Source: Tanytarsus gracilentus | Lineage: Eukaryota > Arthropoda > Insecta > Diptera > Chironomidae | Assembly: GCA_038502055.1 (NCBI GenBank) | Contig: JAXRKN010000043.1 | Span: 2,294,001 to 2,358,000 of the forward strand | Length of the DNA stretch: 64,000 nt | Direction: 5' to 3' | Shown: positions 38,185-50,970 of the stretch, piece by piece | How positions within the stretch are numbered: the stretch's first letter is position 1 | Layout: each line of letters begins with the position of its first letter | Position numbers and translations under genes: made by a program | The notes under the pieces: model-generated | Database searches by the model: none | What the model was told of the DNA's origin: nothing | Seen by the model: only the letters and a program-made list of their open reading frames with translations

Positions 38185-41100
38185 CGTTATGTGTTTGTCT
38201 CAGCTTATTTTTAATTAAATTAACTTTAAAGTATTTTTCACAAAAATTGTTCAATTTTCTCTCTCGTTTTTTAATTCAATTAAGTCACTTCACTCTTTTG
38301 TCTGCACTCGAACAGTCTCCACATGTTTGTTTGCTAACCATTGTCAATAATTTTATGCATCTTTAAATGCTATTTTAACGGCAAGTTCGTCTGCAAGCTA
38401 AAATGAGAAATCTTTTAAATTTAACGACTTCCCCTTAAAACCCTCTTAAGAGCTTTAAAATCATATTAAATGAGTTATGGTGATTAATTTTATTGAATTA
38501 ATTTCTGCTGAGATTGGAAAATAATAAAAATCACGTTTGAAGTGGAGATGAAAGAAAAATACTGAGAAAAATAATTTTGGTAACTGATTGATGCCTCTAA
38601 AAAAAATTAAAACCCTTTTAAATTTCCCTCAAATTGATTTTTTTCTTCACACGAGTTTCTTTTCTTGATAAATTCACAAAAAAACATTCTCGTTGATTTA
38701 CGAAAACGATTCTTATTCTCATCTCTATAAGCCTAAAATATATGTCGTCTATAATATTAAAGCGCCAAAACGGAATAAAAAGAAGGATGAGAGGCAGAAA
38801 AAAGTGAACAAGATAAGATTGTGGCCATAAAAGCCACAAAGAAGCTCCGCAGACATCGCCAGCTGATGTCTCAAATTTGTTAGCAGCAATATTTTCTTCT
38901 CTTTTTTCTTGAGATTAAAAAAGCATGTTTTATGGTATAAAAAAAACTTTATCTTAAATCTCGAATGCTCCTGGCTCTGGCGCCGCTTAATAAAGAGCAA
39001 AATTTATTCTTTTTCTCATTTCTTATTGTTGGTGGCTTGTGTGTGCATTGTGGACAGAATGGGAAAAGGTATTTTTGCTGATTGTCATGTAAATTCTTGT
39101 AATGTACATGAGAAAATTTAATTTATTCTAAAACATTCATGAAATTGTGTGGTGAAAATATTTTTTTGAATAAAAGAGAGAAATTTCAAATGTCATCAGC
39201 ACTTATACTGGTCAATGGTCAATGCATGAGGAGAAAATTTAAGTTCAAATTTTGAAATTTTTAGATTAAATTTTTTTTAAAGTTGAATTGTAAATTTACG
39301 TTACATATTTCATAAATTTGAATTAAAAATTTCCGTTACAGATTTGACAAATTTTAATTTAATTTTCCATAATTTAAATTCTAAGGCTACAAGAAGATGT
39401 ATTTTAGAGGTTAAAAAATAATTATTACATAAAAATATTTTTATAGATCTACAGAATGCAATTAACTCAACCCTAATAAAAAATTAAAATCTCAAAAGTG
39501 TCGGAATCAATTAAATCACACAGCTTCAATTCTCTCTCTCACATTTCATAGCATCATCATTTGATACCAAGATACGAAAATAGCATTCATAGGATTGAAT
39601 TACAAATTACAATTTTTTTCCTTATCGACTTTACAATTTGCAATGCATCACTGCAGTGCTGAATGAAAATTTTCTCACTCAAGTTTTTTTTATCTCAAGC
39701 TGGCGCTTACTTCTATGTACACAGTACACAATTTACGCTTTTATGGATTTGCGGAGCATATTTGCCGTTTTGGTTTAGCTGTCGGCGCCTCGATAATGCT
39801 CACACGCGCAAATTCTCAATACGGAAAGGAAATCGTCTCACGAAGTAAAGAAGATTACACACCGACTGACATCATTTTTAAAGCTCGTCTCTCGTGAGAG
39901 ATTTCTTGTCATGTCTGGCTATGTCTCACCTTTAATTTGTTGACAATTTGCAGTCGAGCGTTTGATAATTTTTTTCGGTGAGGATGCAAAGATTTAATTT
40001 GGTGATTTTCAATGAGTTTTTAAAATAAAATTTATTTAGGATTTGAGTTCTAAAATAAGTTAATTAAATTCATACTGAGGTCAATTTTAATAATATTTTT
40101 AAAGCGTGCATCAAATTTTTTATCAGCTCTTAAACTTTTTACACACCCGCTAATTTTCATAAAACCAAACTGCGCATAAGATCATTAAATTTTTAACATC
40201 TCTATTAGAGTGCTCATTCTGAAAATTCATTCATCGATCTTCGCCTATTGTTAATGTCCATTCGCCTCGTGTTTTGTGCTGATTTTAATATTTATGGCAC
40301 TCCATTAAAGAAACATGAGAAAAACAAGAATTTTTTCTGCTTTTAATCTTTTGATGAATCACTTTTACTCCGAGTGTCAGAAGAGTTTGGTCATTAATAT
40401 TTCTTTGCGCGGAATTCGATATGTTTGTAAATTTTTATGCCACATCGAGCTGTTTTTGCTTCATTCACAAAACAAAAACCGCAAATCGATTGACATTTTT
40501 TACTCAACTCATGTTTCATAATTTTTTTCACCTAAATGAAAATTTTACTAGGGGGAATTTACTCAGTTTTATTTAATTTTTTACGTTAATAAAAATTAAA
40601 TTGTGAATTTTTTAAGCTTATCAATTTAAATTTATTGCCCAAGTTTCAACCCCTCGCATTGAAATTATCATGAACTTGTGTGGGCTCTTTTTCATCTTCG
40701 TTTTGGTTTTTGATATTAAATCTCCATGCTCTCGCTGCTCTGTGTGTGTTGATTTATCAACAAAACAAGCGATGATTCCGATAGATATTGAATGAGACAA
40801 TAAATTATCATAAATGGCATCGCGATGTGTGTCTTTTAATTAATTTACTATTTTCAAGCTCATTAATGGTCACGCTCTGAATCTCCGCGACTACCGGAAT
40901 GATGACGATGATAGCGCATCGAGATGAAAGAACCAGATTTTTATTTTTAGTCGCGATTAGGTCAACAAAAATTTGATTTTAATATGAATATGCAAAGTTT
41001 GATTAGGAAAGAGTCGAAATGATATTTTTTGAAACGATAATTTTGTTGCTCCATAAGTTTTAAGGAATTTTTATGGAAATTCCAGAAGTTTTTTAAATGT

Positions 41101-42779
41101 TTCTTGGTACTGTGTCAATTTAATTTGTTTAATGAATTTTGATAAATTCTCAGAAAATTTATCGAGTTCAAATTAATTAATTATGATAATTTTTAATTTT
41201 GCAAGAGAAACTCTAAGCACCACACGACAGCGTCATAAATCATCAAAAAGAGTTTTTCATTTCTTCCTCTTCCGAGTTATTTTCGGAGAAAACAGAGACG
41301 GTTTTCCACTTAAGAAAAATCTACATGATGCAGCACGCAGCAGTAAATGAATTTGTCTTGTGTTTAAAAAAATTATTTAAAAAATCCCATGATAAATCAA
41401 AAATAAATAATTTCAATCTGCCAATAATCCATTGACGTCACTTTCAAGCTGCTTTAACTGTTTTTTATTCTCTCCAGAGCGTTTTAAAAAGTGAAAGTTG
41501 ATTGAGAATTTTACGACCATTTATAGTGGGACGTCAGCGCAAAGTATCGACGCTCTCGAAGAATTAAAGCAATTCCAGAAATGAAATTGATCATACGTCA
41601 ATTTATCTTCCTCCCTCGTAATATTTTTTTTTTCGTAACATGATAGCAGATGAAAAAGATCTTAAAAATTTTTGCCGACAATCTCCCAATGAGTCACTGC
41701 ATGAAATTCAAATCTGAGAGTGATTTTTTTCAAATAGCAATTTCCTTATTTCAAATTCAATTTTTTAATATCGACGACTGCCGACTCAATAAATCGCGTG
41801 TGAGTAAGAAAGAGAAAGAAGAGGAAACGCAAAACAGTTTATGAAAAATATAAACATCAATTTGTGAGCGAATGTCCATTTGCGGGAGCTCGATCTGACA
41901 CTAAATTGTCAAATTCACACTTATTTAATTTTTTGGATTGTTTTTGTGTGGAAATTGTGGAAAATATTTTGAAATAAAAAATTTATTGAGTTCTGTTAAA
42001 GGAAAAAATTGAGGTTCGAATCCTAAAATTTAAGTTAAAATAATTTTGTGAAACTTTCTTTTCTTGCACATTTCCGGAAAACTTCCAGAGATCGTTAAAA
42101 AATCACTCTAAAGTCACAAATATTGACTAAATTTTTAAATGCAAATCACAAGAAATTTTTGAATCGAAAATAAATCGATTTTTCTCTATTTCACTAAACA
42201 ACAACAACAAATTCACTCAAGGGAATTTTGTGTGCATTCTCCAAACAAAGTGTTGTGCAAAAAATCAGCAAACTTATTCGAAATGCAATTCGCGATTTTT
42301 TTATTCCCTCGAGCGTATTCGAACACAAATTGCTTCGACAATTGACGCTGAATGGAAATGAGAGTGGAATGTAATTATCACAATGTTGCAAGATGTGCTA
42401 CTGAGTTTGACTCACGAGATTGAATTTCCATTTAAAAGTTATTTCTTGCCATTTGATCGAAAATTTAGATTTTTTTATTATATTTAATTGTCTTCGGACA
42501 TGTGTGAAAATTTTCGAGATGATTGAAAGCTAAAAAATTTTGCTTTAGTTTTTTGAATTAATTAAGTCATATAGACTATTTTTTAATTAAGTGTTTTTAA
42601 AATTAATCCAACTTAAAAAAATTAAATTAAATATTTTATTAGAGTTTATTTAGCAATTTTTAATTCAAATTTGTGAAGTTTATAGTAAAAATTCAGAACA
42701 AATTTCTGGTTCGAATCCTTAAATTCAAAATCTTGGTATATTAGCGAAATTTCTTATTTTTTAATTTTTTTTCATTTTA
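38185..42779. other. Intergenic AT-rich region
   Basis: This stretch follows the ADAMTS start codon (the upstream side of that gene) and reaches the inverted-repeat element at 42780. Open frames are short and lack recognisable features. Two copies of the GGTTCGAATCC motif lie near 42010 and 42710. The ADAMTS promoter must lie at the left edge, but no core motif could be fixed. Confidence 0.5.
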
Positions 42780-43336
42780 GGATTACAAATTGTTTCTCCG
42801 ATCATTTGATGGTTCGATCACTTTTGTTTTTGTGAATTTTTTCCGTTTCCTCCATTCCAAAAATTCTGAAAAAATTCAGAGGTATAGCCATTACCATGCG
42901 CTATCAAAATATATTTTATTTGGAATTTTTCTATCATGCTACATGCTTAAAAACATCCAAACAAATTTCTCCATACATTTTTACCATCACATTAATGATG
43001 ATCAAAATGCCATTAAGAATTTTTTCATAGCATTGAAATATTTTTTTACGTACACTAGAGATTCTAATGCATTTATTAAGCATCGAAGGATCACTAAATT
43101 CAGTCTCCATGCACTCTAAAAATGCCCTACAACTTTCATTTATGGTTCGATCACTTTTCTTTATAAGTTCGATCAAGAAAATGAAGAAAGTAATCTTTGA
43201 AAATTTGCGAATAATTTTTTTACTTCTCGCCATATAAAAAATATTAATAAATGAGGAATCACCTTTAAAAATACAAAGATACCTAAAAGCCGGTCTTAGA
43301 AATGTTTAATGAGGTCCAAAAAGCTTTAGAAGAGGG

Positions 43337-44214
43337 AAAAATGTTTCAAAACCCACACGTGGGTATTGCCGCCACTTGTAAGTGATCAGTTTTGGAAATT
43401 TAATTATGGGGAAGATTTTTTAGGGATTTTTCTAGAGAATATATTAAAAAGAAAAACCTTGAAAACGCCATGGAGAAGTCTTGGACAAGTTTAGGAGAAG
43501 TCTTTTTTGGGGAAGTCTCGGAGAAGACATTATATAGAGGAACCAACATCCAACGGAGGACAAAAAATTTAGCGGAGGAACCAACATAGAGCGGAGGAAC
43601 CAACATCCAGCTGAGGAACCAACATCCAGCGGAGGAACTAACATCCAGCGGAGGAACTAACATCCAGCGGAGGAACCAACATCCAGCCGAGGAACCAACA
43701 TCCAGCTGAGGAACTAACATCCAGCGGAGGAACCAACATCCAGCCGAGGAACCAACATCCAGCTGAGGAACTAACATCCAGCTGAGGAACCAACATCCAG
43801 CTGAGGAACCAACATCCAGCCGAGGAACCAACATCCAGTTGAGGAACCAACATCCAGTGGAGGAACTAACATCCAGCCTAGGAACCAACATCAAGCTGAG
43901 GAATCATCATCCAGCGGAGGAACCAACATCAATGTCACTCGATTGCTGATCAATTTCCGAGTTCAGCGATATTCATCAAAAATATAAGAGAAAATTAGTA
44001 TGAAAAATGGACACTTTGGCCGTCCATGGCACGACCTATGGTCATGACTCAAAAAATTCTTAGCGCTTTCACATAAAGACCCTAAAAGCTACAATCTGGC
44101 GAAAACTAGAAGTCTCTAGCTGGTCCAGGGGCCGAGTTTTCGATGGTGCCGACGGACGACGGAATTATGAGCATATAAGCGTGTTACCACACTTTGTGTG
44201 GGTTACGCTAAAAA
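43337..44214 (+). mobile_element. Composite repeat element, copy 3 (19-bp minisatellite), nested
   Basis: The left end aaaaatgtttcaaaaCCCA and right end CCACACTTTGTGTGGGTTAC then GCTAAAAA are as in copies 1 and 2. The 3' block is shared with copy 2 at high identity: atggacactttggccgtcca, tctggcgaaaactagaagtc, gagcatataagcgtgttacc. The middle is a 19-bp array (about 43535-43935). The element sits inside the TA-flanked inverted-repeat element 42780-44847, so it inserted later. Confidence 0.75.
43535..43935. repeat. 19-bp minisatellite (GAGGAACCAACATCCAGCT)
   Basis: About twenty tandem copies of a 19-bp unit lie within composite element copy 3, with recurrent C/T and G/C alternation at three positions. 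Because 3 x 19 = 57, all frames of the minus strand stay open and give a 19-residue repeating peptide (MLVPQLDVGSSAGCWFLSW). That peptide is an artefact of the repeat. Confidence 0.88.
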
Positions 44215-44849
44215 TGCTCGTTATGTATTTCAACTCTCTAAATTTTTTGCAAGGCAAAATTTTTGATCTTTACCAATTGTTCATTTAATTTATTTCCTGT
44301 AGTTTAAGTGCAAAAATAATTTACCATAAGGTTAAAATTTTAGCCCTTCCAGTAGCGTTCAAGTATTTTTAAAAATTTACTCTTCAATGCACGGTCAATG
44401 ACTTAAAAATTTTAATTAAATAAGCATGATTAGCCCTTTAAATGAAATAATTATTTGAAATGAACAAACGACATGACCATTAACCAAGCACATGCTAAAA
44501 TGTCTTTTTGTGACTTTTTACCTCCAAATAATTCCATTACTTATCATTCTGCATTAAAATTTCCATTGAAAAAATTAAATTTGAATTAATATAAAAGTGA
44601 TCGAACTTATATCGAAAAAGTGATCGAACCAACAAATTTAGTGATCGAACTTTTAATGGAAACATTTTAATGATTTTAACTATGAGAGGAGTGCCCAAAA
44701 ATTAAATAAAATATCTCAAATTAAAGAAGAGAAACGTAGCTCTGCGTTGAGATATTTTTCATAAATATTCATCAACAGCAAGTGGGAGAATTCATCACGT
44801 TTTCATACAACATATCGAAAAATGATCGAAGCAACAATTTGTAATCCTA

Positions 44850-47800
44850 ATTCATTAATTCCCACAAAGAGAAAACAGAAATCCTGCCCATTTATTTCGA
44901 AAATTGAAAATTTCTTTCTCTTTACTCGAGATCATGCACGATTCTTACCTCCACTCACCGCAATACACACATTCAAAAATCCCTTAAAGCGTTCACCAAT
45001 AAATCTCGGATTTCAATTTCTCACTCATGCAATGTTGCACTTAATCACATTCGTTTGTGTTATTTTTTTTTGCCCACGACATCCACTCACAATTTTTATT
45101 CCGAGTTTTGAAAATGACCAACATGATACATTTTATACATAATTTTTTTTTCGCATACAAACAAACTTCGTAATGAGCATTAAATTTCAAAGGAATTTGT
45201 CGCCGCCACAGCAGCACTCTTGATGATATTTTTAAGCTCCTCTGAGGAGAGAGAGAAAAATTTTATAATTCTTAATGACGACGATGATGGCAGGAGAATT
45301 AATTAGTTAATTTATGAAGCGCCACTAGCGCCAGGTAGTAATGACATTCGTCTGAGCTTCCTTCGGTGAATCAATTTTAAATATGGCAAAAAGAGAAAAT
45401 AAATTGACGACCACTTTAAATTGATATTTGTTGCCACCTGTTGGGTTTCATTTTGTTTTTTGAACGTTAAATTCTTTTATTTCTATCGATAAATAAATTA
45501 TATTTGACGAAAATGATTTAAATTTGTAATTAAGAAATTAATTAGAGAAATAAATTAAATTGAAAAATCACAAAAAATTGGGTTCGAATCCTTAAAATAA
45601 TAAATTTCGTTCTCTCTGTTCACCTCCATGAAATTAATTTTTTAAAATAAATAATTTTTTTTATTAATTTCAAGAACGAAAAAGCTTCTTTAAATTAATT
45701 CCCACACATCTCATGTTAAATGTCCAGTAATAAAGTAGCAATATCACAAATTTTACGGCTTCTTTTTTCCCGATCATCTAATCACCAATTCACCTTCCAA
45801 CCGACGACAGTCTTTCAATATGAACAGAAAAATAACGAAACAAGATAAAAAATTCCAAGATCGCGCGTGAAGTCTTTCGCTAATTAATTAATGCAAATTC
45901 ATTTAATTTTCTCCTAATTTAAATATTTTTTTTCACTCATTTAATTTATTTTTTTGCAATCACCTCTCTATTTTTTTTCTCAATAGCTCTGTGTGGTTAT
46001 TTCTATATCACTTAACACAACTCGTTCACTTTTATTTATTTTTTTAAACTCAATAAATCGTTTGACTTATTTTTTTCACGTCCGATCTCTGCGACAGCTC
46101 AACACGAACTAACTTAAGAAACTCTCAAGCAACAGCAATGATCGAGAAGGAGAAGAAAATAAAACAAAACGGCTCAGTTTTTGTGAATGAAATCGTGTCG
46201 TTTGCGAGAGAATTCTCTCTCGAGTGGATTATGTGTGTGCTCAAGTTCATGTTCTAGATCAGTGCGAGAGAAAATTAATGAAAATTTCTCTCGCATGTGA
46301 CATGATCGTGTGTGACTGTTGTCACATGTGGTGAGAAAACTTCGGAAAGCTTTTTTTGGGGGTTTTATTAGAAGATCAAATTACATGAGTCATTGTTCAT
46401 TTTTTAAAAAATAAAATCGTCTTTTATTTTTTTACGACGTCATTCACTTTTGTGAGTCATTGAAAAAAATTCTCAATTTTTCTTTTCATCTCATTTTATG
46501 GTCATTTAGTTTAGATCGCATTAAAATTATTTAAATTTTATCGACAACCGAAACGTAAAAGACTTTAATTTATTTTTTCTCATCACAAAACTTTACTGTT
46601 CACATGCTCATCTCTGAATATTTGTTTAATGAAGGCAAAAAATGTATTGATTTAATTTTTTACACGGTCGTGATTAAATCTCATTAAATATTCATTCAAC
46701 ATTTCATTCATTTGTTCAATGCAATTGATCACATTTTGCGTATTGCTGTGCAAGTCATTCTCGTCTAGTTGTTTTTATGTCGATAAATTTTTACAAACGT
46801 ATATTTTATTTTAAAGATTAATTAATTAGGGTAAAAGACCATAACTTTGGAGTCTTAAATTTTTTAAAGTCCTTCCTAAGCCTCAAATAACCTCAATTTT
46901 TATTCTCACTTTCTACAACTTAATTTCATTCTTCAAATGACACTTTTATTGCTCCAATTTGCACATAATTCACCAGCAAATCATTGCAATTCACTTTGTA
47001 CTTTGTTTTTATGAATGGAGGTGTGTGTGAATAGTGTTCACGATGCCACATCAACATCATCCCACACAACATCTTCTTTTTTGCATATAAAAATTTACGT
47101 TCATTGAGAAAAAATATTGTTTCACTTCACTTTCTTTCAACTCCACGCGAAAAAAATCTCAAAGTGACGACAAAACGGTATCATATCGCAGAAATACATT
47201 CGATGTTGGAGGATTGAGCGAAAACATTTCATTCATAAAAATTTCATGGAAATCACAGGAAATTTCAATCATTCTTCGAAGGATTAATTAAAAGATTAAA
47301 ATGAGATGAAATTAATTAAGTTGAATGAGAAAGATTTTGTTTATTTGGAAGCGGTCGTTTGACCTTCAAGCGATTCCTGCGAATTTAAATTTTAAGATGG
47401 AATTTCCGAAGATTTTTTTCAACCAATTTTCAACGGTTTTTTAATATTTAAAATTTTCATTTAAATTATAACGTAATCCCTGAATGTTTACAAACAGAAA
47501 CGCTCACGTGATTTTTTCCCATTAAAACCAGTTTCGATTTCTTTACCTTTTTAAATGACGATCTTAATTTATTTCCATGCAATTGTCGATCTCAATACAC
47601 TTCTCTTATGCTGTGAGGAAGTTGTGGGCGAGCGAATCGGAAATATGTGCTCAATATTTGCTCTTCGTGTTTTTGTTTGCAATTCCCACCAGCAATCAAC
47701 CTGCGCACAGAGAGAAGAAATTTATTGAATTAATCAGATCAAGAAAATTGCGATTTAATTAAATTTCCTTAGCGAGCTGTTGTTGACACACCCGCGAGTT

Positions 47801-48234
47801 ATCATACAAGAGAATTATAGCCTCACGTCATGCGATGCACGAATGGCATTTCCTTGACGATTTTAACGATAGTTTTTTTATTTTCGTAAATGTCAAATTA
47901 AATTAATTTACTTGAGCGCAGCTGAGTGAAAAAAGTTTACTGAGTTAATTTTAAAAATTATTAAGAATATTTTTAAATAAATCTCAACGTATTTTATATT
48001 TTTTTAAAAAAATACAAGAAAATTTAAACTTTTAATTAAAACTCAAATCTATTCCACGAAAAACTCTAATGAGTTTATTCAGATTGCCTTGAAGGCGACT
48101 TCTCTCGAGCACTCAACGATAGACATTTCGACGTCATGCTGACTGCTCGCTCCGAATTCTTATTTTATAATTTTTTTCTCCTTCTTGCAAGCGATAATTA
48201 ATGCGAATACTAATTGTCTCTTAATTTGCTTTTG

Positions 48235-48284
<50 letters not shown>

Positions 48285-49263
48285 CTGTCGCTTTAAATCC
48301 ACTCCTCCATCGGTGTATCTCTTGACTCATATACTCGTTATATGGCTCAGCTCTAAAAATTCCCGCGCGCAAAAAAATATAACGTGCGATCGGTTCCAAT
48401 CTGTCTCGAGGAGTTTATAAGTCTTTTTAATGAGTCTCAGGGTATTGAACGCTAAAATCTTAGATTTTGTAACAATATCAAAATTTTTTCATAATCATTT
48501 GCATTAACATTTATTTAATTTTTCTAAAATTTTGTTTTGTCAATTCCAACTTTTTAATCCAACACAGCCAAATTTGACATTCAAACTTTTTTCTTTTCTC
48601 TTCCTTTTGTCTTTAGACTTCACGTGTTCATTCTTTTAAGTTGGTTTTTTATGGTCCAATCTGGATGTCGGTAAAAAAACATCTAATTCTTCTTTTTTAT
48701 GACTCAATTGCTTACATAATGAATTAGGATTTTTTTGCCAAATTCCAGAATGAATTAACTTCTTTGAGCAGCAGGTCAAAGCTTCTGCTGAGTTTATTTA
48801 ATATTCAGACTCTTAATTAGAATTTCGTTGATTTTTATGAGTGACAAGAAAATGAATAAAATCCGTTCATAGAACAACAATTTTTTATTGTAAGTAATGA
48901 ATCAATTCATAAAATTGAATATTCAAAACATTTAAAATTTTACAAACAACTTTTCTTTCCCGCAGAACAAAATTCAACGATTTTGAACTCAAAATGAACT
49001 CAATTCAGTGAGCTCATTTTTGAACAAACTTTGAAGAAATTTTGAACTAGTTTTTGAAAAATCCTTGATTTGTACTAATTTTAAAAATTCGTTGATTTGA
49101 GCTAAACACGAGTTCATTTTCAGCTGATTGTGTTCTGCGGGTTAAATTTTTTTTTAAAAACCCCAATTAAGACTAAAAAATCATTTGACGTCGCGTCGGA
49201 AATATTTTTAACCACAGATAAAACAATTTCAATCAGAGCAAGCGATTTTTTTGAATTATTAAA
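44850..49263. other. Intergenic AT-rich region with a CT microsatellite
   Basis: No gene is supported. One GGTTCGAATCCT copy lies near 45579-45590, and a long CT tract lies at 48239-48282. Short open frames have no domain signature. Confidence 0.55.
48239..48282. repeat. (CT)22 microsatellite
   Basis: Twenty-two uninterrupted CT dinucleotides. Pure CT/GA tracts can act as GAGA-factor sites in flies, but no gene start is within 900 bp, so a neutral microsatellite is as likely. Confidence 0.97.
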
Positions 49264-49834
49264 ATGTGCTTGAAAGTCCAAAAATTTTTGTTTTGTTTTA
49301 GTTTGGAGTGTGGTGGAAGGGCAATTGCTGTGTAAGTTTTTATATAATTTTACATCAACATTTTAAAATAATTTATTCATAGTTTGTCGTTCGTCGAGGG
49401 TATTTTCATGATCATGGCTTCACTAATTTTTCTTCTTGGACTTTTGGTAACGGACTGTGCTAAAAATAATTATTTTAAATGCAAGGAAAAGTCAAGTAAG
49501 AAATTTTTATGAATTTTAGAGATTTTAATTCTTTTTTTTTCAAGTGGCTATGATGAGTTTGACTTTTTTGACTCTCATCAACTTTCTTTTATCGTTGAGT
49601 GCAATATTTCTTTGTAAAGGAATCAAACTTCAAAGTTTATGTCGCATCCGACCTTACCTTGCGATTTCACCAATCTCAGTAGTTGCATTTTTTCTTCAAA
49701 TTTTCATTGGAAATCTTTACATCAAATTAGCATCACTGGCTGCGGGACTGATACAAGTTTATGGTTACATAATTGTTTTTTCATTGCATTATAAAATTAA
49801 AAATAAAACTGTCGATGTTGATGTCAAAAAATAA
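49264..49834 (+). CDS. Small four-pass membrane protein, array member A
   Basis: Three exons: 49264-49331, 49383-49495, 49545-49834; 156 residues. It begins MCLKVQKFLFCFSLECGG, a Cys-rich N-terminus leading into the first hydrophobic segment. Hydrophobic segments fall at about 21-45, 62-82, 92-110 and 118-140. It is the first of three tandem paralogs whose first exons are all exactly 68 nt and end in phase 2. The layout resembles insect-specific small four-pass proteins (DUF4728-like; tentative). The C-tail is short and charged (VDVDVKK). The function is not known. Confidence 0.78.
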
Positions 49835-50144
49835 AAAATTAATCATGGGACTGTAAACCCATCAAGGCAAGCAAAAATATTTAAGTGAAAATTTTTTTTT
49901 GTGGTGAAAATTAATTTGCATGTTGAAATTTTAAATTTTAATTTTTAAATAATTTTTTCACCACTAAATTCTGAATTTTTTTGATATAACTCTCCGAGAG
50001 AATTTTTCGCCAATGTCATGAATTATCGCAAACTCACATTTTATTATCACTTCGTGATTCATTTAAAAAAATATTTTTTCGCGTAGTTTATTTTACATCG
50101 AATAAAATAAATAATTGCATTGTTAGAGTTTAAAAGAGTGAAAA

Positions 50145-50746
50145 ATGTGCATGAAAAATGAAAATTTTCTCTGTTGCGTGAAACTTGAAGTGGGTGGATG
50201 GATTTTGGCTTGGTAATTTTACAAAATTTCCACAAAAATTATTAAAAAAGCTTTTTTTAGTTTAACCATCATTGAAAGTATTTTGTTGATGATTTCCTTG
50301 GCTGATTTGCTAAGTGATCTCGAGACTCTGAGCTGTTCTGCAACTCCATCAAATAGCAACTGCAAAGTTGGAAAGTTGGGTGAGAAAAAGTTTTAACTTT
50401 CTACAGTTAAAAATATTTTATTTTTCAAGCTGCCGCAACAATTACAATAGTTGACTTTGTTATGACAACTTTACTGATTACGAGTGCAATAATTCTCATG
50501 AGAGGTCTAACGAAGCGAGACAGACTTGCGATGATTCCTTATCTCGTCATTTCGGGTGTTTGTATTTTTTGCTTCTTCGGTCAAACATTCACGGGCGAAG
50601 TTTGGGTTAAAGTGGCATCATGGCTGTCATCTTTTACACAAATTTTTGGTTTTATGTCAATTTCATCGCTTTATCATAAATTCAATGAAGACGATAAAAA
50701 TAAATTTGAGGAATCAAATTTTAACGATGAATATGAAAATATTTAA
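50145..50746 (+). CDS. Small four-pass membrane protein, array member B
   Basis: Three exons: 50145-50212, 50261-50379, 50430-50746; 167 residues. It begins MCMKNENFLCCVKLEVGGW. Four hydrophobic segments are separated by a Cys-containing loop between the first two (SCSATPSNSNCK). The second half shares IPYLVISGVC and QTFTGEVWVK with member C. The acidic C-tail is Asn/Glu-rich. It lies 310 bp after member A in the same orientation, with identical exon phases. The function is unknown. Confidence 0.78.
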
Positions 50747-50970
50747 AAAATTCAATCTTTAAAAAAAGTTGTCTAAATTCATGTTTAAAATTTCATCAGT
50801 GCTAACAGGGAAATTCTATGAAATGTATAATGCTACAAAAATCTGTCTAATAAAATAAAAACTAATTATTTTATCTAAAATGATTCATTTTTAAAATTAA
50901 ATTGTCACGAGCATTTTTTTATTCATTCAATTTTTGTCTCTTGAATGTCAAACAACTAAAAAAAGTTAAA

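Larger units (their letters stand above)
42780..44847. mobile_element. TA-flanked inverted-repeat transposon remnant, split by a second element
   Basis: The left terminus GGATTACAAATTGTTTCTCC pairs with the right terminus, whose reverse complement is GGATTACAAATTGTTGCTTC; the match extends through CGATCATTT with two mismatches. TA lies immediately outside both ends (42778-42779 and 44848-44849), as in Tc1/mariner-type insertions. Sub-terminal copies of GGTTCGATCACTTTT recur near both ends in opposite orientation. The total is 2068 bp, of which 43337-44214 is a later insertion, leaving about 1.19 kb. A minus-strand open frame of 99 codons (43233-42934) might be a transposase remnant, but I recognise no DDE or DNA-binding motif in it. 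Confidence 0.72.

Noticed and set aside
42934..43233. Minus-strand 99-codon frame as a transposase
   Set aside because: No DDE residues or DNA-binding helix could be recognised; kept only as a possible remnant in the element entry.
43400..43894. Minus-strand 164-codon frame of repeated MLVPQLDVGSSAGCWFLSW-type peptide
   Set aside because: It is a read-through of the 19-bp minisatellite; all minus-strand frames stay open because three units equal 57 bp.
42005..45590. tRNA genes at the GGTTCGAATCC sites
   Set aside because: No acceptor stem or anticodon arm can be drawn around any of the sites; only the B-box-like core is present.
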